A DNA stretch of 64,000 nt from Tolypocladium sp. Sup5 PDA-1 (taxonomy: Eukaryota > Ascomycota > Sordariomycetes > Hypocreales > Ophiocordycipitaceae), in assembly GCA_000750105.3 (NCBI GenBank), contig JPHH03000030.1:1-64000 (forward strand). Reading direction: 5' to 3'. How positions within the stretch are numbered: position 1 is the stretch's first letter; the number at the start of each line of letters is the position of its first letter. Below the pieces are notes generated by a model, which was not told the origin of the DNA, did not search any database, and saw only the letters and a list, made by a program, of their open reading frames with translations. This document shows, in pieces, positions 1 through 11,079 of the stretch. Position numbers and translations under genes: made by a program.

Positions 1-2860
1 TAATTATAGCTATCTTAAAAATATAAGAGGAATTAACTAGGATTTTTTATTATTAAAATCTTAAAAGCTTATAAATATTATAACTTACGTTAATATATAT
101 ATAAGGGACTATTTATTTATAAGGATATAGATATCTCTCTTATACTTATAGACTTACTAGGTATCCTAATATTCCTTTACTTTTTTATATTTTCCGTTTT
201 TCTAGTTAGGGGTCTATACTAATACCTTAATAAATTAAGTCCTTATTAATTATAATATATAATTATATAAATATATAAGTTATTCCCCTTAAATTAGTTA
301 CTTAGATTAGGACCTCCTAGATACTATACTAACGTATCCTAGACTACCCCTTAGCGATTAGGCCTAGGGCTAATAATAGTACTTACTTAAGTTAGTACTT
401 TTATATAAATATAATATTAATAGTATTTACCTTAGCGCTATTATTAAGGTCTGCCCTAGTATTAATAGGTATTTAGCCCTAAATTATAATAGCTATAGTA
501 AATTATAGTATTACCCTAAATTAAGTAATACTAACTAGTATAAGGGCATTTACTTTAGCTAGCTATAATTTCCTTACTAGTTCTTATCGAAACTATCTTA
601 CTTTAGTAGCTTTAAGCAAGCGTTTTAGAGGTAATCCTCGCTACTATAGTTAAAGTAATAAAGCTTCTTACCTATCCTATTAATTAGGTTTAGCCCGCCC
701 TTTAATATAGTTATCTAAATAAGGAACTAGTTAGTATTAGTTAAGTAGCGATTCCTAGGGGAGTTATCCTAGAATTATTAAGTATTCTTAGCTAATAAGG
801 TATACTATAATACTAACTTAAATAAGTATTTAATTATATAATAGATTAATTACCTATAAGGAGGTAGGATTATTAAGTAAGAGTATAAGTATATTCTATT
901 AAGTATATAAGACTTAAGCTTACTAGGGTAATAGTTCGCTATTAACTTATGCTTAAGTTACTATAATTATTTATATAACCTAGGTATTATTTTATTATAC
1001 CTAACCTTATAGCCTAGCTCCTTATTATAGCCTAGCTTCTTAATATTAATACCCCTAAACCTTATAATTATCCCCCCTCTCTTAATAATTAGCTTAATTA
1101 ATAATAAGTAAGTATAAGGTAATTTAATAGCGAATATATAGTAAACTAGAGGTAAATAAGTAAAGTTTCTATAATAATAAAATAAGTTACTTTAAAAGTA
1201 ATTATTATAGAGATAATATATATAACTTAAATTATTAGTAAATAATAATTATTATTAGTTATTATTATTTATTTATAGTTTTCTTTTCCTTACTTTTCTT
1301 TTATATAAACCTTATTTCTTAGCCTTTTATCTAATATTAATAAAACGCCTTTAATTTACCTTAATATTACTTATAATATTATTCTACCTATATTATTATA
1401 ATTTATATTAAAGAAACTCTAAAGGCTAGTTATAATAAGAAGACTAGTTATATAACTATATTAAGTACTCGGGCTCGTTAAAGCTAAGGTTATAGTAAAA
1501 GTATTAGACTATCTCTTATACGCTTACTATTACGAGCTATTTCTTTACCTAAAATACTAACTCTTATAAGATATAATTTAGTATATATTATAGAAAATAT
1601 TTATTAAAATTTATTAATTATTATTCCTATTCCTTAATAAATCTCCTTAGTTATACCTTATAGTTCTAAGGGAAAGGGGCTAGCTATTCCTAGCTTAAAG
1701 GGAATAAATTATACTTTTATTACTTAAAAGTATATATATATAGAGTTATCCTCTAACGAGGATATTTCTCTTATCTATTCCTATTATTGCCCTTATCTAG
1801 CTAACGATATTATATTTAACTTATTTAGTAAAGGCCTAGCTCCCTAGGAGTCTATTAAGGAAGAGCTTACCTTAAACTTATTAATAATAAACTTATTTAT
1901 TACTAAGGAATTACTAATATCTTCGAAAGCTTATATTCGAGTAAAAGAGGAAGTAATATTATTTAAAGAGGATAATTTTATAGAGACTAATAATAAGGTC
2001 TTAATTATTTCTCTTATATTAATTATTAAGGTATATAACTCTAATTACTAGGATAAACGCCTAGCGTATTACCCTTAAATCCCTTTATTAGCTCGATTAC
2101 GCTAGTAATAGAGGAACTAGAGGGTCTATCTATTATTATTCTCTTTCTAGCTATTGCCTTTAATAATACTAGTTCTTTTATTAATAATCTAGATAATCCT
2201 AGCTATTATATTCTTCCCCTAAAGGAAGAAGATAAGGAAGAAGAGGGAGTAGATAATAATAAGGAGGAAGTTAGCCTTATCGCTAGCGATTTAGCTCTAA
2301 GGTATCGCCGAATTAATATAAAAGCGCTAGCTATTTATAGCTTTATAGTATTCCTAGAGAAATTCTAGTATATATATTACTTATATATTATTAATAATAT
2401 CTTTAAAACTACTTATATAATAGAGCGCGACGATTAATACGAGGTTTTAAAGATTAATTATAGCTTTGAGTCTACTAGCTCTAGCTAATATAAATAATAT
2501 ATTAGTTATAAGGATATATATAATTTAGTAAGCGCCCCCCTTTCTATAGTTATTCTACTTTTTATTAGTATATTAACTAGAGTTTAGTATCTTACTATTA
2601 TATAGAGGGACTATAATAAGTATATTATAGTCCTTAAATACCTATATAATTTAAATACTTAGGTTTATCTTAAGATAGAAGATCTTAGTTTATTTAATAA
2701 TAGCTAGAAGGGGGTAGCCCTTATAGCCTATTATTTTTCTCTAGCCTTTATTACCTCCGAGCATTATTATAAGGTCTCGTATAGCCTAACGGGTACTACT
2801 AAGTCTATTATAGAATATTTAGCGTATTACTAGACCTTAGTAAACTAACGCTATAAATTT
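1..2860. repeat. AT-rich block saturated with RIP-type mutation
   Basis: The first 2.86 kb is made almost entirely of TA-rich sequence in which the dinucleotides CA and TG are nearly absent, while CG, GC, CC and GG still occur (for example CGCGACG near 2428). This is the signature of repeat-induced point mutation, which changes CpA to TpA on both strands of duplicated DNA. No long open frame survives. The block ends abruptly near 2860, where base composition returns to normal within about 20 bases. It most likely represents an old transposon or transposon nest; the family cannot be told by eye. Confidence 0.9.
2231..2860 (+). pseudogene. Remnant of a transposon-like coding frame in the RIP block
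   Basis: Starting at GAT 2231, one plus-strand frame can be read for about 200 codons in which the only interruptions are TAG and TAA, the stops that RIP makes from CAG, CAA or (on the other strand) TGG. It begins with an acidic stretch and is otherwise of ordinary composition, for example a run reading LALRYRR near 2295. This suggests a former protein-coding region, probably of a mobile element. I do not recognise the family, and AT-rich sequence can give such frames by chance. Confidence 0.35.
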
Positions 2861-2861
2861 T

Positions 2862-4059
2862 CTTAATAATGCCCGGTCGGTAGGGCAGCGGCTCAAATAC
2901 ACATCGGGTAATGTTGTTTGCTGCTGTACTCCTTTATTTCACTGCTTTGCATTGGTCTGTGGGGTCATATCGACGGTCCTGTATGGTGGTGCAGCCGTTC
3001 TGCCTTCGGAGGTATTTCTGGCAGGCGCCGTTCTTCGGGCGCTGTCTGAAGAAGGGTGCACAGTGATCCATGCAGTGTCTACAATGCTTCAAGCTTTGCT
3101 GGATCATGCGGATGCAAGGATGCTCTCCCCTGATATCGTCTTGCGAACCGGCATCGTCGCTGGCTCAGCTCTGCCAAGCACCTTAATTTCGCGGTTCAGC
3201 GCAGAGTTTGGATGCACAGGACTTGCATATGGTTATGGTACGCTCTCCAAAAATAAATAATCACAGTTTGAATGAACCAGAGAATCATTACTAACTTCAA
3301 TGTAGGCATGACAGAGCTTTCCTGCATAGTCTTTCTGACCAAACCATCCGAGGTTTCACTCTTGGATGATCACTTATCAGTCGGCACCGTTATGCCCCAT
3401 ACCTCTGCCAAAGTAGTCAATAGCGATCTGAAAGCTCAGCCTCCGGGGTCTTCTGGTGAACTGCTAGTATCTGGAGATCTTGTTTTCCAGGGATACTACA
3501 AGAACCCAGAAAAAACAGCGGATACACTGGTGAGGGACTCTCAAGAACGACAATGGCTACGAACGGGCGATCTTGCAACCATAGATGTCGTCGGTCGCTG
3601 CACAATCATCGGAAAAGTCAAGGATATGATCAAAAGAGGTACGGCTTATTTCCTGGTTGGATAGATGGTGAGGAAATGGAGTATATATGACGATGGCTGA
3701 CACTCCCAACTGCTTCAGGCGGGGAAAACATCTTTCCACGCGATGTTGAAAAGGTTCTAGACCTGCATCCTGGCATCGCCGCCGCAGCTGTAATAGGTGT
3801 ACCAGACGAGTACTGGGGAGAGACCGTTGGTGTCTTCATCCAACAAAGAAAAGCCAAATCGTTAACCGAATTCGGAAAGAAAGATCTCAGACGTTGGTTG
3901 AGAAGCCGAATCGCCCCTCACAAATTCCCTCAGCACTTTTTCTGGGTAGGTGAAGGAGCAGGGCTTCCCGACGAACTGCCAATAAACCACATCGGAAAGC
4001 TTGTAAAGGAGGAACTCAGGTCTATCGCCAACCGTTTGGTGCAGGGAAACGGATCTTGA
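2862..4059 (+). pseudogene. 5'-truncated acyl-CoA ligase (AMP-binding enzyme)
   Basis: Three exons (about 2862-3237, 3306-3638, 3719-4059) encode the C-terminal part of an ANL-superfamily acyl-CoA synthetase, which joins CoA to a carboxylic acid through an acyl-adenylate. The frame carries the family's TPLFHCFALVCG segment (about 2928), the YGMTE motif recreated exactly across the first intron, LRTGDLA (near 3556), and GGENIFPRDVEKV plus the late lysine motif NHIGKLVKEEL. The introns 3238-3305 and 3639-3718 have GT/AG ends and keep the frame. The N-terminal part with the P-loop-like SGTTG motif is missing: homology starts at the edge of the RIP block. The remaining exons have no stops, so decay was by truncation. 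Such ligases often sit in secondary-metabolite clusters, which fits the zinc-cluster, MFS and methyltransferase genes nearby. Confidence 0.8.
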
Positions 4060-5265
4060 TATCCCAGCTTCTTCGATTTGATTGCCATAGCACATATGAT
4101 GTCAAGCGTTGTACAGTTCTCTTTGCATCAACGTCTACCACCGACACCTGCTAGATATGCGCAGACCAAAGGCAGCACAGATAGAACGAGACAAAAACTA
4201 GGCAAGCCCAACACTTATCCAAGAGCCAATCAACCAATCAACCCTGCTCCACCAGCTTAACTTCTCTATTCTCTGACATGCCCGTTGGTAGCGGTAGTTA
4301 TCGCTATGAGCGAGGCCCGAATCCCAATGAATGTGTGATCAATTGATATGTGTATCTGTGTCACTCTGTCAGCTGCCCAGGGAGCCTGGAAAAGGGATTC
4401 CCTTTATCCTTTTAACTGTAGTCCCCGTGACCCCTATCCAGCTGTTGCCCCTATCCGGCGTTGGCTGTGTGTGTGTGTTAGTGGCGTCTGACTTCAATTG
4501 TAGCCCCTAGCGGCCCCTAGCAGCCCCTATTGACCTCGAGTCATCAATCCAACGAGGCTTCATTCTTCTAAGGAAGAATGTCTCTAGCCACCGTCTCTGA
4601 ATACAGACATCCGAGTCATCAATGTAATGTGGCTGCCCAAGGGGCTGCCGAGTCAACCGGTCTATCCGACAGTAGTTGAAGACAAACCCTGCCGAGCACA
4701 GAGTTTGTATGGGCCTGGTTCCCTGTCCTGGACTCCGGGGCAGTCGGGAATGGAAGCCGAGACTCTACGCGGCCTCGCCCTGGCGGAGGACCTCGTTGGA
4801 TTGCATGGATACATCTGCATAGACGGGCCTCGAAAGACACACACAAGAACAATGCACAGAAACCAAATTATGAGCAAATTAATTGTAGTTTACGTGGCAA
4901 AATTGTGAGCCATAAAAGGAGTATCTGGGCCAAGATGCCTTACACGCCTTCAGGAGCGACTCAATATGATCAAGGCCACGGGTGGCAGAGAAGCACAACA
5001 TGGACCGCGGAGATGAGCGAGAACACAATCGCCGAAGGAGCCAATATCAACAGCAACGACGAGGTGGAGCATGGATTGAATGTCTTCGTAATTTGCTGTG
5101 GTACATTATTCACCATCCTGTATCTGACAATTCGTTGGTTGGCCCAGTCCGAGTCTTCCCTCTGAGCTCCACGGAATCAGGACCACTTTCGTCGAGCGAG
5201 TTTGTAACAGACCGAAGAGTATTCCTCAAACTCTCGATTACCACTTGCAGATAATCAAGGTTAAT
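4060..5265. other. Intergenic, no gene seen
   Basis: Only short overlapping frames without family motifs. There is a short GT-rich run near 4460-4476 and a small hairpin-like inverted repeat (CATTCTTCtaaGGAAGAATG, 4561-4580). An 86-codon frame at 4905-5165 ends in one hydrophobic segment but has no other support. Confidence 0.5.
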
Positions 5266-6253
5266 CTAGCTAAGACGGCGCGGCTCAGGCTGCGATAGGA
5301 ACACGGTCTGGCTCAGTGAGCTTAGTGAGTCTAACAACGCACTAGCCTGTTTCACAAGATCCATGACAAGTAGGTGTCTCAATGTAGTGTCGTTGTTGAA
5401 TGAGACTTCATACTCGCCGAGGCTCACTCTGATGCCGCTTGCAAGATCGGCTTTGACAATGTGTTCAAAGCAAGTACCCGTCTGTTGGAAGACTGCCATG
5501 GTGCAGACCAGATCTGTACAGCTGACCTGGCAGCTCGCGCAGTCGATCATGTCCTGAATACTTCTGATCATGTCGCGAGTCACTTTGAAAACCTCGTCTG
5601 TTCGTCCTTCCTGCCTTGCGCTTTTGACCTTGGGCATGAGGAGTACCAAACTTGTTCGGCACAGGCAGTCATTATCGGTAGAGAGATGGCCCTGTGGTGA
5701 CAGGCTGAAGTGGAGCGGCATGGATGCGGAACTCTCAGGGGGAGTATTATTGTGTAACAGTGGGTGATGCTGAGGTGTTTCGAATACCACAGACATCAAG
5801 AGGTCCAAGTCAGCTGGACTCGAACCGGCCGGGGGGTCGAACCTCTGTCCCTGATCACCACAATGGCGTCATTAGCTCACCGGACAAAAAACCTATTTGT
5901 TCTGGAAACTTACATTTATCTAGCGAGGCCCAGTCGAAGTGCTCCACGCGCTGGCGCACCGCCTCCCAAGACGTGGCCTCAAGTGTTTGATCATGCCCAA
6001 GGTCGTTGATGCAAAATTGATCTGCGGCATTGCCATCCACGTCCATCACTATCTCTTCGCAAGTCATTTGGTTCAGGGGTGGCCATGCATCGTCGTTCGC
6101 GGCCCGATGCGGAATCTGTTGAGACTGATCGGGTGTCTCAGAATTCGGAGGGGTAATATATCTGCAGTCGATTCCCCGACTGGTGCAGCGGTCACACTCT
6201 TGCTGCCCGTTACATTTAACCTTGGCAGTGCGACATGCTTCACACGCCGTCAT
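5266..6253 (-). CDS. AflR-like Zn2Cys6 transcription factor
   Basis: Two exons (6253-5914 and 5813-5266; 100-bp intron with a GTAAGT donor) give a 295-residue protein. Residues 1-35 hold the binuclear zinc cluster, CEACRTAKVKC followed by CDRCTSRGIDCRY, with all six cysteines. The C-terminal exon carries paired-cysteine segments (CLCRTS, then CASCQVSC) and a helical stretch like the C-terminal half of the aflatoxin regulator AflR family. Such proteins bind DNA in the nucleus and switch on one biosynthetic cluster. I chose the ATG at 6253 because the zinc cluster begins at residue 4, as in many relatives; the frame is open further upstream but lacks conserved sequence. The gene looks intact, in contrast to the broken ligase and transporter on either side. 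Confidence 0.8.
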
Positions 6254-7769
6254 TGGTCGACGGACCAATGGCCTCGTACCTGAAGTACCTGAACACTGCC
6301 AGTTAAGAATATAACTGCCAGGAATCTCTCCCTTGCGTGAAACGCGTGCGTTTTCGGGCGGAGGCATGACATGTATTCTTCGACAAGTATCAGACTGCGG
6401 CGCTGTGGCTGACTGAACAGGGCGCACATGCTTCAGATAAGTAGGTGATTGAAGCTCGCCGCGCCACCGAAACGAGTAGCTACGTTCCCGCACCGCAGTA
6501 GCGGGATGACGCAAGAGGCGAGCCGAGATTTGGCGGCATTTTCTCGCCTTATCGCATTGTTCGGCAAGGTCCCGTAAAGGTTGCCTGTTTGATGGTTCGG
6601 CCTGCACGTGGCTCGGTGCAAATATCTGGTCAGCGTGCCGCGCGGCGACGGTGAAGAAAATCTCAGGGGCGTAGGATTGGCCATCCTTCGGAGACGGCCT
6701 ACGTCGGAGACGGCCTACATCGGAAGGAAAGCTCGTAAGACAACCAACACCGGCCAACGGAAGCACCGGCCAACAGAAGCACCGTCCAAACAAGGCATGG
6801 CCCGTTGTGTCTTTGTCTCCCGGCCTTGATTGGAGGAAACCGTGCATGCATGAGCTCATCCATGATTGAGACCCGGCTTCTTGTTGCGGCATTCGCGGCG
6901 GACGCGGCGGGCTTGATAGCACGTTTATGTAGTCATGAGGTTGTCGATAGGTTTATATTCTACTCAGAACTCGGGTAAGGGATCGGAACTGGTGCTTACC
7001 TCTAGATCGAAACTATACCACGGCTCCATGGAGATAATAGCTAGCCACTATTCCGGATCAAGTCGTTTCTACGCCTCTCCCGAATTCCCGGCCTCATGTG
7101 GCGTTGACAAGGGGAAAATCCGTGCAGTAGTCCAAGGGCACGGGCTATGCCCAAGGAACCCATAGATGGCTAGCTATACAGGTATGAACCGACGGGAACT
7201 CTTGTGCATAAAAATCTGCATGTAAGGAAATGTAACCAACAATGCGCGTACGTATTCTAGTTAAGTTACGGGGCACGAGTCAATTTCAGGATGTACGTGT
7301 CTAGAAAGGGCAATATTCGGGCATTGAATAGCAAGAAAGGTAGATATCTGTTGTGCCTCAGTCAAGATCTGACATATCACAAGCCTCATTGACCTCGAGT
7401 TCCACATGAATAGCCCTTACGGCCAGTTGCCTCTAGTCCCCGGCCGAGAACTGTGGGAGCTCCGCAGAAAGTGTTGTCTAATATACGAGGGTCAATCATG
7501 TGTCAAAAAATATCACTTCATGTATAAATTGCGCACGATTCGTTAATGTTTGCCCTATTCTCTAGGGTATCACTTGGCTACGAGCATAACACTTTTGAAA
7601 TTATGTCTTGTGCACACGGATAGCGTAGTTAAATTTTGCTTAATTCACATGCCCTATCGAACTCGGTGTCTTTGAGGATCTATCAGATAGTCTAGATCTT
7701 GGAGCCATGGCAGTACATGGTTATATCGTCTCGCCACGATACCTAATTATGGCTGTGAAATGCCTTAGC
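6254..7769. other. Intergenic region upstream of the regulator
   Basis: No gene recognised. Two short direct duplications occur: CGGAGACGGCCTA repeated around 6689-6720 and CACCGGCCAACxGAAG repeated at about 6748-6782. They lie in the presumed promoter of the zinc-cluster gene. The rest is unremarkable, moderately AT-rich DNA. Confidence 0.5.
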
Positions 7770-9437
7770 CTAGAGGGCACCGACAGGATGGCTGGAGAAC
7801 AACTTCTCTCTCTTCATAAGTACGCTCAGCGCGACGACCAGAGAACCAGCAGCAATGACAAGAATATACGTCTTGCCAATGGCATCGACAATGGCGTCCA
7901 AAACCTCGGCTCTCACCTCTAGAGCGAGGTTCTGCACGAAGCCGCTTCGGGAACCTTGCATTGCAGCCTAGATCTTTTCTAGTAGGACATTCGGTAGGAT
8001 CTTCAAGATCTTCGCCTAGCTGCCGTTTAGGAAGACTACGTTAGCGATGGCCAGAGCGATAGTGATTCCGGCAAACTACGCGAGGGTGATGAAGCCCACG
8101 GCGGAGCCGACGTTGACTAGATCCACCACGGCTTGCGCAACCGAGAAAGAGGCCTAAAGCCACATTCCCACGCCGCAGCCAAGGAGGACTATATATCCGT
8201 ATATTCGACTTGTAGAGGTCTCCCGGTCGACAGTATACATCAAGGCGCTGCCGGTAACAGCCAAGAGCCCGCCAGCTATATACCAGGGCAGATAGTAGCC
8301 CAACTTGGACATCAGGGCGCCGTTGGCGAAAATTGTAGCGACCATGACGGCAATGAAGGAAAGTAACCGCACTCCTGCGTCGAGCGGCCCGTCACCGCGG
8401 GTGAACTGGAAGAAGGTGGGGATCATGTAGATGGGGATGAAGGCCGAAGCTCCAGAAGCGGCCGTGACGCTGAAGAGAATAAGCACCGTGCGCGAGCGGA
8501 AGAACTGGACGGGGAGTATGCGACGCCCTAGGGTGGTGAATATTGCCCAGACTTGCTGGATGCCTAGGATGATGAAGAGCACGCCAGAGCATACGAAGAG
8601 GCCGATGATGTGGCCTGAATTCCAAGGGTAGATGACACCACCCCAATGGCCAAGACGAACGTCGCCATAGCGCCACCCTGCAGGATGATTCCGGCATAGT
8701 CCATCTCTGAGGCGCGCTCCTTGAATGGGACACCCGGGCGGGGGTCTTTGCTGGGAAGCAGGAAGAGGTAGGACGGGAGCGCAGACGGCGCCAATGAAGA
8801 GGTTGATGTAGAAGGCCCATCGCCAGCCGACAGAAGACTCACTGAAAGCTCCTCCAATGACGGGGCCAAGAACAATTCCGATTCCCCAGGTGAGACCAGT
8901 TCCTGAAATATACAACGGGCGCTCAGGAAGAGTTGTTGTAACAGCAATGAGAGTCATGACTCCAACGTACAATCCTGATCCACCAACATCGCATATGGCA
9001 CGCCCCACGATCAGCACGTCGATCGAGGGCGCAGCGCCGCAGATGGCGGAGCCAACTTCGAAGAGGAATACGTTGAAGATGTAGAACCATTTGGAATTGA
9101 ATTGGCCGTAGATTCGTCCCCAGACCAGGTTAGTCGCTGTCGCCCCCAGGAGGAAAGCAACACTCAGCCATGAGAGCTTCTCCACCCCGTTAAAGTCCTG
9201 GATAATGACCGGTTGAATATCTGCCACGATGGTGTTGTCAAGTGCGTACAGAAAGATTGAGGATAGAATAGCCGCCATAGCCAGGAACCATCTCCAGCCG
9301 GTAATATCCCGAGGAGGCCCTTCTTCTTGGGGTGCTTCGACTTGATCTTGTTTCTCATGGATCGGGGCTGTATCAGGCGGTGTATGCTTTATTACGTTGT
9401 CGCAGGAAGAGGACTGATCTGCCGAAAAGCGCTCCAT
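7770..9437 (-). pseudogene. Broken MFS multidrug-type transporter (14-TM, DHA2-like)
   Basis: The reading frame from ATG 9437 encodes a cytosolic N-terminus and then typical drug:H+ antiporter sequence: LDNTIVADIQP in TM1, WGRIYGQF between TM2 and TM3, and LGPVIGGAF in the motif C region. It breaks in two ways. Between about 8790 and 8640 the conserved frame (LPSKDPRPGVPF and on) lies one base off, so two compensating single-base changes are present. After codon 8157 four in-frame TAG codons appear, each where a glutamine is expected in the continuing transporter sequence, which ends at 7770. All four fit CAG to TAG, a RIP-type change. The protein would have exported a small molecule across the plasma membrane, plausibly the product of this locus. 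It cannot now be made full length. Confidence 0.85.
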
Positions 9438-10160
9438 GGCAGCTGTGAATGACTACTAGAAGGATTGATGAGCTAGATGAATGCAAAACCTTGGCTAGGA
9501 AGCAACTCACAGAGGTTTCCGGTATGTTGGGGGGTACAGCGCGTCAGGGAATGTGCGGTGCGGAGAGTTAGGGTTCACGATTAAGATATTCCTGTTGTTA
9601 AATTCGCATGTTAACTGTGCTGGTAATATAGATCGTCCCTGTTCACCAATGAAGTAGATTATAAATCAAAACAGAGGTGCAGTGGATTATAAATGAGCAT
9701 ACAAGGTCAGCCGATTGCAAATGCAAATTGGCCACGGCGTCGATCCAACACGTGAGAGCCCAGCCGCCTTTCGGTTGTTGGTTGAGGTCTCAGTTCAGGC
9801 GTCCAAGACAGGGAACTGACATGTTACATGCTACTCCCTAGTTGACTGTGAAGCTTACAAATTTTGCCAAACAAGTGATCCGGACATTCTCACCAATCAG
9901 TGCAATCGGATAGCCAGGCCGACTCATGATGTCTATTCATACGATAGACTACGTATTGCGGAGTCGGCTGATAGACTTATTCGGCCAAGCTTCTTAGTGT
10001 CGATTTGCATCACGCAATACTAGCGGAACGGCCCGTGGATTGTGACAGGGCCTGAAGGAGGCTACACTGACCGATTCGCCGATCTTTGTCTCCGGAATTC
10101 ACCTAATGCAGTATGTAGTATTCCGGATCAGCCCACAAGTGCGCTAGCCTTGGAGGTACG
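9438..10160. other. Intergenic, former MFS promoter side
   Basis: Nothing recognised. The sequence is upstream of the broken transporter and contains a loosely repeated GGATTATAAAT/AGATTATAAAT pair near 9656-9695. No tRNA or conserved coding frame was seen. Confidence 0.45.
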
Positions 10161-10560
10161 TACACCCATCCAGGATTACAAACCGGAAACGAGTGACAAG
10201 CTCTATGTACAGGACCCACGGCAGATCACTCACGATCGACATTGTGAGAATCGGTACACTGGATTTCTTCCAATATACTAAGGAAAATAAGTACCTCTTC
10301 CTTTCCTAATATTCGTTATCTTGCCACGAGTAATAATGACTGCATTTAATCGGTTGCAAGGCAAAGAAGGTCGTGATATATGCGTTAGAGCGTGCTTTGA
10401 CAACAGCCGCAAACCACGTCGAAATACTATGGGTTTAACAGAAGAGTGTACCTCTAAGAATAAAATGGTATGCAATGTACTAGTAGCGGTTAAAGTCTAA
10501 TTGAAACCCTTGTCGTGGGGCTTGTCACTCGTTTCCGGTTCGTAATCCTGGATGGGTGTA
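10161..10560. mobile_element. MITE-like element with 40-bp inverted ends
   Basis: Bases 10161-10200 and the reverse complement of 10521-10560 agree at 39 of 40 positions; both start TACACCCATCCAGGATTAC and end in GAGTGACAAG. The pair bounds exactly 400 bp with no coding capacity, as expected for a miniature inverted-repeat transposable element. I see no clear target-site duplication outside the repeats, so the true ends or the family remain uncertain. Confidence 0.65.
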
Positions 10561-10603
10561 CAAGTTTGTAAGCTGCCAAGGCGACGGTTGGTTTGGTTAT
10601 GCG

Positions 10604-10682
10604 AGAATGATTGGGTACCGACAGAATGGATCAGCCGTGCCGTGCCGTGCCGTGCCGTGCCCTGCCGTGCCGTGCCGTGCGC
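10604..10682. repeat. Dispersed repeat with GTGCC pentamer array, copy 1
   Basis: The stretch ATGATTGGGTACCGACAGAA and the following GGATCAGCC lead into about ten GTGCC units with one CCTGCC variant. The same leader and a shorter array recur at 34950-35000, and a diverged form at 13590-13640. Only the 3' part of the longer repeat seen at those loci is present here. Confidence 0.8.
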
Positions 10683-11079
10683 GTGCTCCCAAGCGAGCGT
10701 TTGGCTGGGGTGTGCGTTGTTGAAGATTTCGGACCGACCAAAGCAACCCTCTTTCAGCTTCGCGTATTCCTTGCCTTCTTCCCCTTTTCCTTTGCATTCT
10801 GGACTAACGTGGCTCCCGGAACATTTTGCTGCATATGCATGACCATCACACATTTTGTATACGCCCTGGCATACATCCTCTGGCATCTCCATCATAAGCT
10901 TGTGCTAAATAATTTCGTGGGCGCATTAAGGCTGCACCAACCCCAAGTTGCAACAAGGTGTCACAGTTCAGTAAGCTCGACATTTGCCATTTACTGTTTT
11001 CGTTTTCTACTCTCGTCTTTGCAAACACTCCAACGTATCTCAGCTAACAAACAGTCTTCACATCTATCCCCAAAATACA

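Noticed and set aside
2761..2860. GTT-containing string in the RIP block as the missing SGTTG motif of the acyl-CoA ligase
   Set aside because: The spacing to the NN motif is about seven residues too long and the flanking residues do not fit; likely chance in AT-rich DNA.
4905..5165. Small ORF with one hydrophobic segment
   Set aside because: Only one feature supports it; overlapping frames are equally long and there is no conserved sequence.
5814..5850. tRNA-like B-box matches (GGTTCGAnnCC) on the minus strand
   Set aside because: They lie in the regulator's intron; the surrounding bases do not form a T-stem, anticodon arm or acceptor stem.
6254..6922. 223-codon N-terminal extension of the AflR-like regulator
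   Set aside because: The upstream frame is open but low in structure and contains duplicated DNA; the zinc cluster starts right after the Met at 6253.
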